Assembly (NCBI GenBank): GCA_947632025.1
Contig: CANRNN010000003.1
Span: 124,001 to 188,000, forward strand
Reading direction: 5' to 3'
Length of the DNA stretch: 64,000 nt
From: an uncultured Clostridia bacterium
GTDB lineage: Bacteria > Bacillota > Clostridia > Oscillospirales > Ruminococcaceae
Shown: positions 7,690-15,545 of the stretch, in pieces
How the letters are laid out: the number at the start of each line of letters is the position of its first letter
Position numbering within the stretch: position 1 is the stretch's first letter
Notes under the pieces: generated by a model
What the model was told of the DNA's origin: nothing
Databases searched by the model: none
What the model saw: the letters and a program-made list of their open reading frames with translations, nothing else
Translations under genes and position numbers: made by a program

Positions 7690-8796
7690 CTAATTCAAAA
7701 TAAAGGAAATTGCCAGAAGCAGCGCCAGTATGCCGAAATTCACTGCACTGAACACGCCGAAATATTTTCCTGTTTTCGCGCCCGCGCTTTTACGGTAAAA
7801 CTGGAACGAGATAAGGCTCGCAAGGGACGCGATAAGCGTACCCAGACCGCCGATGTTCACGCCGACAAGAAGCCCCTTTCCGTTTTCCGTGAATCCCGAA
7901 AGCATCACGGCTGCGGGAACGTTGCTTATTCCCTGCGACAACAGCGCCGCTATCCACACCTCTCGTCCGACCAGAACCGACGACAGATAACCGCTTACTG
8001 CGTCGATCCTCGCAATATTGCCTACGAAAACGAAAAAGCACACGAACGTTGCGATAAGCGCGTAATCCGCCTTAAGCAGGAGTTTTCTGTCAAATATCAA
8101 AGCGCACACGACAGTCGCCGCAAGACACACAAGGCTTGGTATAACACGAAAAACTGTCAGCAGGCACACTATAAACAGCGCAGCGTACCCTACTGCCTTT
8201 GCTTTTGGAATATCCGTCTTTTCGGCAGCCGGAGCGGAACATCTTGTCTTTGGAAGCGCCAAAGTCAACACTGCAAGGACCACCAGTCCTGTCAGCCCGT
8301 AAGGCAGCGTAGATGTCAGGAATTCCACGCCCGAAAGCCTGAATTCGTCGTATATGTAGAGGTTCTGGGGATTGCCGAACGGTGTCATCATACTTCCGAT
8401 ATTCGCGGCGCAGGTTTCGAGAACTATCACGAGGATACGCGCCTTTTCGTCGTTGACAGACGAAAAGAGCATTATTGTCAGCGGCACGAACGTAAGCAGC
8501 GCCACATCGTTGGTCACGAGCATTGACGTGAAAAAACATATCAATGTAAGAATAAGTCCCAATCGCCTTACTGTTCCCGCTTTTTTCAGCAGAAGAGATG
8601 TCGCTGCGTCGAACACTCCCACACTTCTAAAGCCCGCCACGGCTATCATCAACGAGAATAATTCTATAAGCACCGACGTATTGCAGTAGCCGAGGTATTC
8701 CTTATCGGGGGGGATTATAAACAAGGTAATTATTGCCAGAACGCCCGCTATTACCAGTACGGGCTGCGATTTCACGAATTTGAGTATACTTTTCAT
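7690..8796 (-). CDS. SLC13/CitM-NhaD type membrane permease
   Basis: 368 aa with about ten membrane helices. TNDVALLTFVPLTIML near residue 95 and MMTPFGNPQNLYIY near residue 138 are the paired conserved hairpin motifs of the ion-transporter superfamily containing ArsB, NhaD and the SLC13 anion carriers. The second half repeats the pattern less clearly (LLSQGISNVPAAVMLSGFT near residue 285). Substrate could be a di/tricarboxylate, another anion, or sodium/proton exchange. The ATG at 8796 is used because GGAGG lies seven bases upstream; an in-frame TTG at 8808 overlaps that ribosome site and is rejected. It stands alone with its own promoter. Confidence 0.85.
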   Translation of the reverse strand: MKSILKFVKSQPVLVIAGVLAIITLFIIPPDKEYLGYCNTSVLIELFSLMIAVAGFRSVGVFDAATSLLLKKAGTVRRLGLILTLICFFTSMLVTNDVALLTFVPLTIMLFSSVNDEKARILVIVLETCAANIGSMMTPFGNPQNLYIYDEFRLSGVEFLTSTLPYGLTGLVVLAVLTLALPKTRCSAPAAEKTDIPKAKAVGYAALFIVCLLTVFRVIPSLVCLAATVVCALIFDRKLLLKADYALIATFVCFFVFVGNIARIDAVSGYLSSVLVGREVWIAALLSQGISNVPAAVMLSGFTENGKGLLVGVNIGGLGTLIASLASLISFQFYRKSAGAKTGKYFGVFSAVNFGILALLLAISFILN

Positions 8797-8825
8797 TTCT
8801 GCCTCCAAAAATATGTTACGGAATT

Positions 8826-8854
8826 ATTATAGCATATTTTTTACGAATTTTAAA
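8826..8854 (-). promoter_or_regulatory. SigA-type promoter for the permease
   Basis: On the minus strand TTTAAA (8854-8849), 17 bases, TATAAT (8831-8826). The -10 is perfect and the -35 partial. Confidence 0.6.
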
Positions 8855-8963
8855 TATTTTTCGTGTATTTTTCCGTATTTTCGTGAAATTGATAATATTT
8901 AAGGCATAACCATTTAAATTATAAACTACGGACTATACGCATTTGCTTTTACAGGATGTCGGA

Positions 8964-8992
8964 GAAAAAAATCCGCTCCCGAAAGAGCGGAT
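8964..8992 (-). terminator. Rho-independent terminator (leftward)
   Basis: Read leftward, ATCCGCTC, loop, GAGCGGAT is followed by six T residues (8970-8965). It ends the small exported-protein gene that stops at 9015. Confidence 0.85.
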
Positions 8993-9014
8993 CGTTTTAT
9001 GTGTGCGTATACGA

Positions 9015-9506
9015 TTATTCAACCAAAATGAAATCGCCGAACAGAGCGAAGTTGAGCGTTTCGGAATCTGAAAAGTAGGTGTAGCCCGTGCCGTTATAGC
9101 GGTGCTGTTCCTCGTCAACGGTCGACCAGTCAATAAGTATACCGCAACTTCCATCGCGAAACGAATGAGTTACAACATACGGATTTTCTTTGCAGTATTC
9201 GGACATCAGCGTTTCGGAACGTGTGTCGGCATCGCTGCCTGTCAGACCCTCTCGATTTTCAACGGCGGAAAAAAACGAGCCTTTCAAGTCATTTCCGCAA
9301 AGCTCAATATGCTCCGGTGTAAGTTCAAGCCAAAGCCCCGAATCAACGTTGCCGTCCAGATAATATTTACCGTAGGTAAGCTCCGGAACGGAGTAGTCAA
9401 TATAATCCTGTTCGGCATCGGCATGTCTGTTGAGAGCTACTGCCGTGACCGCGCCGCCAACTCCCAAAGCAGCAGCGATAATGATAGGGATAATAAATTT
9501 TTTCAT
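9015..9506 (-). CDS. membrane-anchored or secreted small protein, unknown function
   Basis: 163 aa. MKKFIIPIIIAAALGVGGAV is a signal peptide or anchor. The ectodomain is acidic and contains YDYSV-like and TYFSDSETLNFALFGDF-like beta segments, and the motif GKYYLDGNVDSGLWLELTPE suggests a lipocalin-like or immunoglobulin-like barrel, but no family is recognised. The ATG at 9506 is picked because AAGGAGG stands the right distance away; an ATG six bases upstream would be too close to it. It stands alone between the permease promoter and the rpsO region. Confidence 0.7.
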   Translation of the reverse strand: MKKFIIPIIIAAALGVGGAVTAVALNRHADAEQDYIDYSVPELTYGKYYLDGNVDSGLWLELTPEHIELCGNDLKGSFFSAVENREGLTGSDADTRSETLMSEYCKENPYVVTHSFRDGSCGILIDWSTVDEEQHRYNGTGYTYFSDSETLNFALFGDFILVE

Positions 9507-9759
9507 AACCATTCCTCCTTGAGAAAAATTCATTAGTAAATCTTAATTATCAAAAATATCTGTGTCAAGTATGCCTGTTGTTATCAAAACCTGTTTTATC
9601 ATTCGATACTTCTTACTTATTATATTATCATAAAATATACAGTAATTTCAAGCGCAACAATTACTAAATTTTGAGAACGCTGTTTAATTTTTTTGTGCAA
9701 TAAGTCAAAAAATTACGCTAAGAATAAAATACAAAGAGCCAAAAAATTAAAAAACCCCC
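9507..9759. other. AT-rich intergenic stretch, no gene seen
   Basis: Contains the ribosome site of the leftward small gene and AT-rich DNA. A weak leftward promoter (TTGAAA, 18 bases, TAATAT) may lie near 9620-9650. No ORF, repeat or RNA is supported here. Confidence 0.5.
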
Positions 9760-9788
9760 TTTACAAATCGAAAAAGATGTGTTATAAT
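9760..9788 (+). promoter_or_regulatory. SigA-type promoter for rpsO-pnp
   Basis: TTTACA (9760-9765), 17 bases, TATAAT (9783-9788). Confidence 0.8.
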
Positions 9789-9915
9789 AGGTAGTGTGTG
9801 CAATTCCGCACACATAAAACTTTACCGCTCTCACGGTCGGCGGAGTTTGCTCCAAAGGAGAATCACACCGTATCCCCGAACTGTGACCGCGGAGAATATT
9901 TAATGAGGTGTTATT
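9789..9915 (+). promoter_or_regulatory. structured rpsO 5' leader, candidate S15 autoregulation site
   Basis: The leader of about 120 bases begins with the hairpin GTGTGC (9796-9801) / GCACAC (9808-9813). Further on, TCACGGT (9831-9837) can pair with ACTGTGA (9880-9886) close to the ribosome site, which would enclose a smaller CCGC/GCGG stem. S15 represses its own translation through leader RNA in several bacterial groups. That this leader works so is an inference from its length and folding, not a match to a known motif. Confidence 0.45.
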
Positions 9916-10182
9916 ATGTTAAGAAAAGAAGAAAAAACCGAAGTTATTGAGGCTAACCGCATCCATGACAAGGATACCGGCTCGCCCGAAGTCCAGATCG
10001 CTATTCTCACCAAGAGAATCAACGAGCTTACCGAGCATATCAAGGAGCATAAGAAGGATTATCACTCCACACGCGGACTGCTGAAAATGGTAGGACACCG
10101 CAAAAACCTTCTCAATTACCTCAAGAAAAAGGATATTGAGCGCTACCGCGCTATCGTCGCAAAGCTCGGTCTTAGAAAGTAA
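9916..10182 (+). CDS. rpsO: 30S ribosomal protein S15
   Basis: 88 aa, the standard length. It binds the central domain of 16S rRNA early in small-subunit assembly and contacts 23S rRNA in bridge B4. Conserved blocks: [16 protein letters not shown] (residues 22-37), [18 protein letters not shown] (about 45-62) and LLNYLKKKD. It is preceded by GAGGTG. pnp follows, the common bacterial order, which links S15 expression with RNA turnover. Confidence 0.98.
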   Translation: MLRKEEKTEVIEANRIHDKDTGSPEVQIAILTKRINELTEHIKEHKKDYHSTRGLLKMVGHRKNLLNYLKKKDIERYRAIVAKLGLRK

Positions 10183-10191
10183 GAGGACGGA

Positions 10192-10223
10192 ACGCAAAAG
10201 CGGCGCGACCGCTTTTGCGTATT
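10192..10223 (+). terminator. long perfect hairpin between rpsO and pnp
   Basis: A 12-bp perfect stem ACGCAAAAGCGG (10192-10203) and CCGCTTTTGCGT (10209-10220) with a 5-base loop, followed only by ATTT. It may act as a partial terminator, or as a processing site between the two genes. In Escherichia coli the rpsO-pnp interval carries an RNase III site used for pnp autocontrol. The role here is inferred. Confidence 0.6.
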
Positions 10224-10257
10224 TCCAAAATGGCTCTACTATGGAAGGATATTTTTA

Positions 10258-12381
10258 ATGTTTGAGAATTACAAAGTATTCAAAACTATGTTCGCGGGCA
10301 GAGAGCTTACCGTCGAAACGGGAAAGGTCTGCGGGCTCGCAAACGGCTCTTGCTGGGTAAGATACGGCGAAACCGTGGTTATGGTAAATGTTACCGCTTC
10401 CCCGAAACCCCGTGAGGGAGTAGATTTCTTCCCGCTTGCAGTGGATTATGAGGAAAAACTGTACTCCGTCGGAAAAATTCCGGGCGGATTTTTAAAGCGT
10501 GAGGGCAGACCTTCTGAGAAGGCTATACTCACATCACGCGTGGTCGACAGACCTATGCGTCCGCTGTTCCCGAAAGATATGAGAAACGACGTGGCTATCA
10601 CAATGACGGTGCTGGCGGTAGATCCCGACTGCTCGCCCGAAATTCTCGGAATGATAGGCGCGTCTGTTGCGGTGTCAATTTCCGATGTTCCGTGGAACGG
10701 TCCTATAGGCGGCATTTCGGTGGGATTGGTTGACGGCGAGATAGTTCTTATGCCGAATCAGGAGCAGAGAGCTAAAACCGATCTGACGCTTACTGTCGCT
10801 TCTTCCGAAAAGAAAGTAGTTATGATAGAAGCGGGAGCAAACGAAGTTCCCGATGATGTTATGTTCGACGCTATTATGGCGGGTCATAACGAGATCGTCA
10901 AGAGCCTTATCCCGTTCATAAAGGATATTCAGGCGCAGATAGGAAAGCCTAAGTTCTCATTCGAGAGTATGGAAGTCGACCACGATATGTATGATGCGAT
11001 CTCCGATTTCGCTATCGAGAAAGTCCGCTTTGCTATGGACACCGACGACAAGAATATCCGTGAGGAGCGCTTGCAGCCCATTTACGCAGAGGTTCACGAA
11101 AAATTCGACGAGCAGTATCCCGAACAGATACCGATGATAGACGAATGTATGTACAAGCTTCAGAAGTTTGTCGTTCGCCGTTGGCTGCTCGACGACGGAA
11201 AGCGTGTCGACGGCAGAGCCCTTGACGAGATAAGACCGCTCGCTGCAGAGGTAGGCGTACTGCCGAGAGTTCACGGTTCGGGCATCTTCACCCGCGGTCA
11301 GACGCAGGTCATGACGATATGCACGCTTGGTCCGGTGTCGGATTCCCAAAAGCTGGAGGGTCTTGACGACGAAGAGGGCAAGCGTTATATGCACCACTAC
11401 AACTTCCCGTCATACTCTGTCGGAGAAACAAAGGCTTCAAGAGGTCCCGGCAGACGTGAGATAGGTCACGGTGCGCTTGCGGAAAGAGCGCTGCTGCCTG
11501 TTATCCCGTCTGTAGAGGAATTTCCGTATGCAATAAGACTTGTGTCGGAAGTACTTTCGTCAAACGGCTCGACTTCACAGGGTTCCGTCTGCGGTTCTAC
11601 TCTTGCGCTTATGGACGCGGGCGTTCCGATAAAGAAGCCCGTCGCGGGAATTTCCTGCGGACTTATCACCGAGGGCGACCGTTGGATGACTATGGTCGAT
11701 ATCCAAGGCGTTGAGGACTTCTTCGGAGATATGGATTTCAAGGTGGCAGGTACTCACGACGGTATCACCGCTATCCAGATGGACCTTAAGATCGACGGTC
11801 TTACTCCCGAAATAATCAAGAGCGCATTTGCGAAAACACATAAGGCACGCGATTATATCCTCGACGAGGTAATGCTGAAGGCGATACCTGCTCCCCGCAA
11901 GGAGGTAGGAAAGTACGCTCCGAAGATGCTCACAATGAAAGTACCTGTCGACAAGATAAGCGACGTTATCGGCAAGGGCGGAAAGGTCATTCAGAAGCTC
12001 TGCGCGGATTTCGAGTGCAAAATCGACATCGACGACGACGGAAATGTGTTCATCTGCGGACTGGATATGGAGAAAGCAAAAGCCTGCGTTCAGGTTATCT
12101 CCACTATCGTAAATCCGCCTGAGGTCGGCGCAATTTACAAGGGCAAGGTCGTTCGTATTATGAACTTCGGCGCATTTGTTGAAATCGCTCCCGGCAAGGA
12201 CGGAATGGTGCATATTTCCAAGCTTGAAAATCACCGTGTCGAAAAGGTGGAGGACGTTGTTTCCATAGGCGACGAGATCATTGTAAAGGTCATGGAGATA
12301 GATTCTCAGGGGCGGATAAATCTTTCGAGAAAGGACGCTCTTGCGGATATCGAAGCAAAGAAAAAAGCGCAGCAGGGCTGA
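10258..12381 (+). CDS. pnp: polyribonucleotide nucleotidyltransferase (PNPase)
   Basis: 707 aa, full length. Degrades RNA 3' to 5' by phosphorolysis as a trimer, and can add tails in reverse. Two RNase PH folds are visible: the first starts near residue 15 and contains the FFPLAVDYEEKLYSVGKIPG block; the second begins near 320 with GKRVDGRALDEIRPL and carries the GSVCGSTLALMDAGVPI active-site region. A KH domain with VIGKGGKVIQ lies near residue 565 and an S1 domain, with GAIYKGKVVRIMNFGAFVE, occupies the last 85 residues. No own promoter was seen, so expression depends on readthrough from rpsO. Confidence 0.98.
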   Translation: MFENYKVFKTMFAGRELTVETGKVCGLANGSCWVRYGETVVMVNVTASPKPREGVDFFPLAVDYEEKLYSVGKIPGGFLKREGRPSEKAILTSRVVDRPMRPLFPKDMRNDVAITMTVLAVDPDCSPEILGMIGASVAVSISDVPWNGPIGGISVGLVDGEIVLMPNQEQRAKTDLTLTVASSEKKVVMIEAGANEVPDDVMFDAIMAGHNEIVKSLIPFIKDIQAQIGKPKFSFESMEVDHDMYDAISDFAIEKVRFAMDTDDKNIREERLQPIYAEVHEKFDEQYPEQIPMIDECMYKLQKFVVRRWLLDDGKRVDGRALDEIRPLAAEVGVLPRVHGSGIFTRGQTQVMTICTLGPVSDSQKLEGLDDEEGKRYMHHYNFPSYSVGETKASRGPGRREIGHGALAERALLPVIPSVEEFPYAIRLVSEVLSSNGSTSQGSVCGSTLALMDAGVPIKKPVAGISCGLITEGDRWMTMVDIQGVEDFFGDMDFKVAGTHDGITAIQMDLKIDGLTPEIIKSAFAKTHKARDYILDEVMLKAIPAPRKEVGKYAPKMLTMKVPVDKISDVIGKGGKVIQKLCADFECKIDIDDDGNVFICGLDMEKAKACVQVISTIVNPPEVGAIYKGKVVRIMNFGAFVEIAPGKDGMVHISKLENHRVEKVEDVVSIGDEIIVKVMEIDSQGRINLSRKDALADIEAKKKAQQG

Positions 12382-12401
12382 CGCTTTACAAAGTATTTGT
12401 G

Positions 12402-12428
12402 CCGCGAAAGGAAACTTTCGCGGTTTTG
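12402..12428 (+). terminator. Rho-independent terminator of rpsO-pnp
   Basis: CCGCGAAAG (12402-12410), loop GAAA, CTTTCGCGG (12415-12423), TTTT. Confidence 0.88.
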
Positions 12429-12435
12429 CGTAAGA

Positions 12436-12468
12436 GAAAAATCGGGAGCCTGCGCTCCCGATTTCTGT
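12436..12468 (-). terminator. terminator of the dut operon (leftward)
   Basis: AAATCGGGAGC (12439-12449) pairs with GCTCCCGATTT (12454-12464). Read leftward the stem runs into TTTTCTCTT. It lies just after the dut stop. Confidence 0.8.
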
Positions 12469-12469
12469 A

Positions 12470-12961
12470 TTATACATTTGTGCTGCCCATTCCGCCGTTT
12501 CTCACGCCCTCGGCGCTGTCGTCGTAGGTTATCCCGTATTCTGTGAAGATACCCTGAGCGAAACCTGTTCCTGCGGGGATCGTGACTGTTTTGTTCTCGT
12601 GAGAATCGTTTGTTATTTTAATGAAAATATGCCCCTCGTTTTCCGAGTTGTAATAATCGCTGTCGATAATGCCGACCGTGTTGTCCAGCTGGAGGCGGTA
12701 CTTGAATCCCAGACCGCTCCTCGGATAGAGCGACATTACCCAGCCCTCCTCAATGCACACGCGAATGCCTGTCGGGATCTTGACGCTCTCGCCCGCCTTA
12801 AGGCTTATGTCGATAGGCGCAAAGAAATCATACCCCGCCGAACCTGCCGTTGCACGTTTCGGAAGAATTATGGAATCGTATACCTCCTGAGCGTTTGACA
12901 GTCCGCAGTCATTTGCGAACCGTTCCGGACTTACCTTTCTGAATACCGCTATTCGTTTCAT
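12470..12961 (-). CDS. dut: dUTP diphosphatase
   Basis: 163 aa. Trimeric dUTPase that hydrolyses dUTP to dUMP, keeping uracil out of DNA and feeding dTMP synthesis. All five motifs are present: AGSAGYDFFAP (motif 1, about residue 40), PRSGLGFK (2), GIIDSDYY (3), TIPAGTGFAQGIF (4) and the C-terminal RNGGMGSTNV (5), where Met replaces the usual Phe of the lid. The start overlaps the stop of the HAD gene by four bases (ATGA), so the two are translationally coupled. Confidence 0.95.
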   Translation of the reverse strand: MKRIAVFRKVSPERFANDCGLSNAQEVYDSIILPKRATAGSAGYDFFAPIDISLKAGESVKIPTGIRVCIEEGWVMSLYPRSGLGFKYRLQLDNTVGIIDSDYYNSENEGHIFIKITNDSHENKTVTIPAGTGFAQGIFTEYGITYDDSAEGVRNGGMGSTNV

Positions 12962-13533
12962 TGTCTTGTTACCTCCGTTATAAGATCGGGGATCTTATTT
13001 TCGTCAAATTCTCCCCAGTTTTCTATGTACAGGTCCGAAAAGAGTCGGGTACAGCCCTCTCTCAGCGCGACCGTATCAGCGATACCGACCACATAGAATC
13101 CTGCGTTTTTTGCTGTCCGTGCGCAGTATTCCGCGTCCTCGAAAACGACGCATTCTTCGGTCTTAGCGCCGAGAAGCGCTGCCGCTTTCAGATAAATATC
13201 GGGTTTTTCCTTGAACGCTCTCACGTCGAAACTGTCGATATAGAACTCCATAAAATCAAGTATACCCGTTTTTTCAAGGAACGGCAAAGCGACATCACGG
13301 CGTGTTCCCGTGGCGATACACATTTTTATCCCGCGTTTTCGGGAACGTTCAAGAAACTCCAAAGCGCCGTCCTTTAATTTTATGTCGTTTCTGTAATGCT
13401 CCCGCATTACGTCGAAAACCTTTGCGACCACATCCGCGTCGCGGAAATCGGGAACGTGTACGCTTTCTTTCCGCCATAACTCCATACTGTCGCAAAGCGT
13501 TCCGTCCATATCCAGAATATAAAACCTTTTCAT
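12958..13533 (-). CDS. HAD-superfamily phosphatase (phosphoglycolate phosphatase-like)
   Basis: 191 aa. Motif I DMDGTLCDS (residues 8-16) provides the nucleophile aspartate; ATGTRRD is motif II (about residues 75-81); VVFEDAEYC holds the acidic motif IV (about 145). The helical cap sits between motifs I and II, the arrangement of small sugar-phosphate or nucleotide phosphatases. Co-transcription with dut suggests, but does not prove, a nucleotide-related substrate. ATG at 13533. Confidence 0.88.
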   Translation of the reverse strand: MKRFYILDMDGTLCDSMELWRKESVHVPDFRDADVVAKVFDVMREHYRNDIKLKDGALEFLERSRKRGIKMCIATGTRRDVALPFLEKTGILDFMEFYIDSFDVRAFKEKPDIYLKAAALLGAKTEECVVFEDAEYCARTAKNAGFYVVGIADTVALREGCTRLFSDLYIENWGEFDENKIPDLITEVTRQ

Positions 13534-13580
13534 CAGAACTTTCAGACCCTTTAACCTTTTATTTTCTGCCTCCGTTTTAT

Positions 13581-13609
13581 ATTATAACATATTTTTCTCC
13601 TTTTGTAAA
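13581..13609 (-). promoter_or_regulatory. SigA-type promoter for HAD-dut
   Basis: On the minus strand TTTACA (13609-13604), 17 bases, TATAAT (13586-13581). It diverges from the ABC exporter promoter. Confidence 0.75.
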
Positions 13610-13627
13610 GCAAATTACAAAAAATAC

Positions 13628-13656
13628 TTGACAAATCGTACAAATTGTTGTATATT
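13628..13656 (+). promoter_or_regulatory. SigA-type promoter for the ABC exporter
   Basis: TTGACA (13628-13633), 17 bases, TATATT (13651-13656). A second AT-rich TATAAT lies just downstream. Confidence 0.7.
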
Positions 13657-13696
13657 ATTATATAATGGATTATTATTTTGTATGGAAAGGGAAAAT

Positions 13697-14590
13697 ATGG
13701 TTACAATTACTGATCTGAAAAAAAGCTACGGTCGTTTTGAAGTCCTGCGGGGATTGAATATGTACGTCCACGATGGGGACATTTACGGTTTTCTGGGAAG
13801 AAACGGCTGCGGAAAAACCACAACAATGAACATTATTTGCGACATTATACCGAAAGATTCGGGAAATATCGTGATAGGCTCCGGCGGAGAAAAACGCACC
13901 AAGATAGGCTATCTGCCCGAAAGCCCGACGATCTTCGGCTATATGACCGCCCGCGAGTATCTCGAATATATCGGCGCTTGCTGCGAGTACGACGGCGATA
14001 TCCCCAAACGAGCTTCGGAGGTCCTGAATATCGTAGGTCTGACGCAAGCCGCAGACCGCCGCACAAAAGGCTTTTCAAGAGGAATGACGCAGCGTCTGGG
14101 AATGGGCGCGGCTATTTTCAGAAAGCCGGAACTGCTGATTTTTGACGAGCCTACTTCCGCGCTCGACCCGCAGGGAAGAAGCGAGGTCATCGACATCATC
14201 AACCGCCTGAAATCCCTCGGAAGCACGATAATCCTGTCTACACATATCCTCTCCGACGTTGAAAAAGTCGCGAACCGCATAGGCATAGTAAGCGACGGCA
14301 AACTCGCGGAGGAGGGTGAGCTTACGGAGATACTCCGCAGACACGGCGGCGACGTTGTAAAGCTGTCTATCCGAGGACTTTCTCAGGAAAATAAGATAGC
14401 TCTCCTGAAAGTGGATTTCGCCCGTGCGGAATACGACGAGGTGACAAACACTTTCCGTTTTGGAACGGAAAACGCCGAGGAAACCGTCAAGCGCCTGACA
14501 AAAATAATTTCCGAAAACGATATGATAATCGAGAAAATGGAAATAGGCACGGCGACTCTTGATGAGGTTTTCAGAAAGGTAAGCGGATAA
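13697..14590 (+). CDS. ABC transporter ATP-binding protein (ABC-2 exporter type)
   Basis: 297 aa. Walker A GRNGCGKTT near residue 37, signature FSRGMTQRL near 133, Walker B LLIFDEPTSALDP near 150, and the switch histidine in STHILSDVE near 188. The C-terminal 70 residues form the extra domain seen in single-nucleotide-domain drug, lipid or Na+ exporters (NatA/DrrA-like). ATG at 13697 is used because GGAAAGGGAAA stands directly upstream. It pairs with the membrane protein that starts 21 bases after its stop. The cargo is unknown. Confidence 0.93.
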   Translation: MVTITDLKKSYGRFEVLRGLNMYVHDGDIYGFLGRNGCGKTTTMNIICDIIPKDSGNIVIGSGGEKRTKIGYLPESPTIFGYMTAREYLEYIGACCEYDGDIPKRASEVLNIVGLTQAADRRTKGFSRGMTQRLGMGAAIFRKPELLIFDEPTSALDPQGRSEVIDIINRLKSLGSTIILSTHILSDVEKVANRIGIVSDGKLAEEGELTEILRRHGGDVVKLSIRGLSQENKIALLKVDFARAEYDEVTNTFRFGTENAEETVKRLTKIISENDMIIEKMEIGTATLDEVFRKVSG

Positions 14591-14611
14591 TAAGAAAGGA
14601 GCATAAAATTT

Positions 14612-15490
14612 ATGCAGCTTAAATACAGCTTCAAAAAGGAAATTTCACAGTTTTTCAGGACATTCAAATTCTGGGGCATTCTTATATGCGTGTTTTCATT
14701 CGGAATATCAACGCCTTTGCTCTTCAAGTTTACGGAGCAGATGCTTAAAATGATGAACAGCGAAACTCTCACGGCTGCGTTTGATCCGCAGCAGACCCCC
14801 GAAATTCCGTCAGGCGGAATACTCGGCGAGAACATAAGCGAAATGCTTGGTCTATACTCCGATGCCGGAATGATGTTTTATATGACGGTCGCGATGTACG
14901 CGAGCTATTCGATGCTGGTAGTGATGTTGCTGCTGATGTCGGCTGCCGGCGGAGAGCAGAAAAAACGTGCGATGATAGTCCCTATGTGCAGCGGTCTGAA
15001 TTTGAAAAGCTATCTCCTGCCGAAATTTATTCTGTACCCCATGACGATTTTTGTCGTGCATTTTATCGGCGCTTTGTTTGCGGGATTCCTCTGCAACGTA
15101 ATGTTCCAAAACAACCATATCCCGTTTGACAAGCTCCTGCTGATATCGTTACTGATATCTGTTTACGTTGCATTTATGACGGCAATTTTCCTTTCGGTCG
15201 GAATATGCACATCTCGTCCGGGAGCGGCTGTGCCGTTGGTACTGCTTGGAGAAATGATACTTGAAAACCTGCTCATCGGGCTCGGACTTACGGAATTCCA
15301 CCCGTTTGCACTGCAGTCGTATATATCGGCGATCTCGTCTGGAGAATACGAGCCTTCCGAGCATGCCGCCGGAATAGCCGTTGCTGCAGTTTTGGCTATC
15401 GTCATTTCTGAGCTTATGTATCATCTGACATATGGGATCCTCAACGCTAAAAAGGTCGACAATCAGTCGGAGGATATTCCCGAATTCTGA
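14612..15490 (+). CDS. ABC-2 type exporter permease
   Basis: 292 aa with six predicted membrane helices (about residues 20-40, 95-118, 145-168, 180-200, 212-235, 255-275) and an extracytoplasmic segment between the first two, the plan of ABC-2 permeases. The N-terminus YSFKKEISQFFRTFKFW resembles the amphipathic lead helix of that family. It forms the channel for the ATPase encoded just upstream. The ribosome site AGAAAGGAG is 9 bases ahead of ATG. Confidence 0.88.
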   Translation: MQLKYSFKKEISQFFRTFKFWGILICVFSFGISTPLLFKFTEQMLKMMNSETLTAAFDPQQTPEIPSGGILGENISEMLGLYSDAGMMFYMTVAMYASYSMLVVMLLLMSAAGGEQKKRAMIVPMCSGLNLKSYLLPKFILYPMTIFVVHFIGALFAGFLCNVMFQNNHIPFDKLLLISLLISVYVAFMTAIFLSVGICTSRPGAAVPLVLLGEMILENLLIGLGLTEFHPFALQSYISAISSGEYEPSEHAAGIAVAAVLAIVISELMYHLTYGILNAKKVDNQSEDIPEF

Positions 15491-15510
15491 TCAATAACAC
15501 TCACAAAAAC

Positions 15511-15545
15511 ACGCGGCGGAATAAAACCCGCCGCGTTTGTTTTAT
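15511..15545. terminator. terminator between convergent operons
   Basis: ACGCGGCGG (15511-15519) pairs with CCGCCGCGT (15528-15536), followed by TTTGTTTT. It serves the ABC exporter and sits at the end of the convergent signalling operon. Confidence 0.85.

Noticed and set aside
7657-8526. 289-codon rightward frame opposite the permease gene
   Set aside because: Arg/His/Gln-rich product typical of antisense of a membrane-protein gene; lies after a terminator with no promoter.
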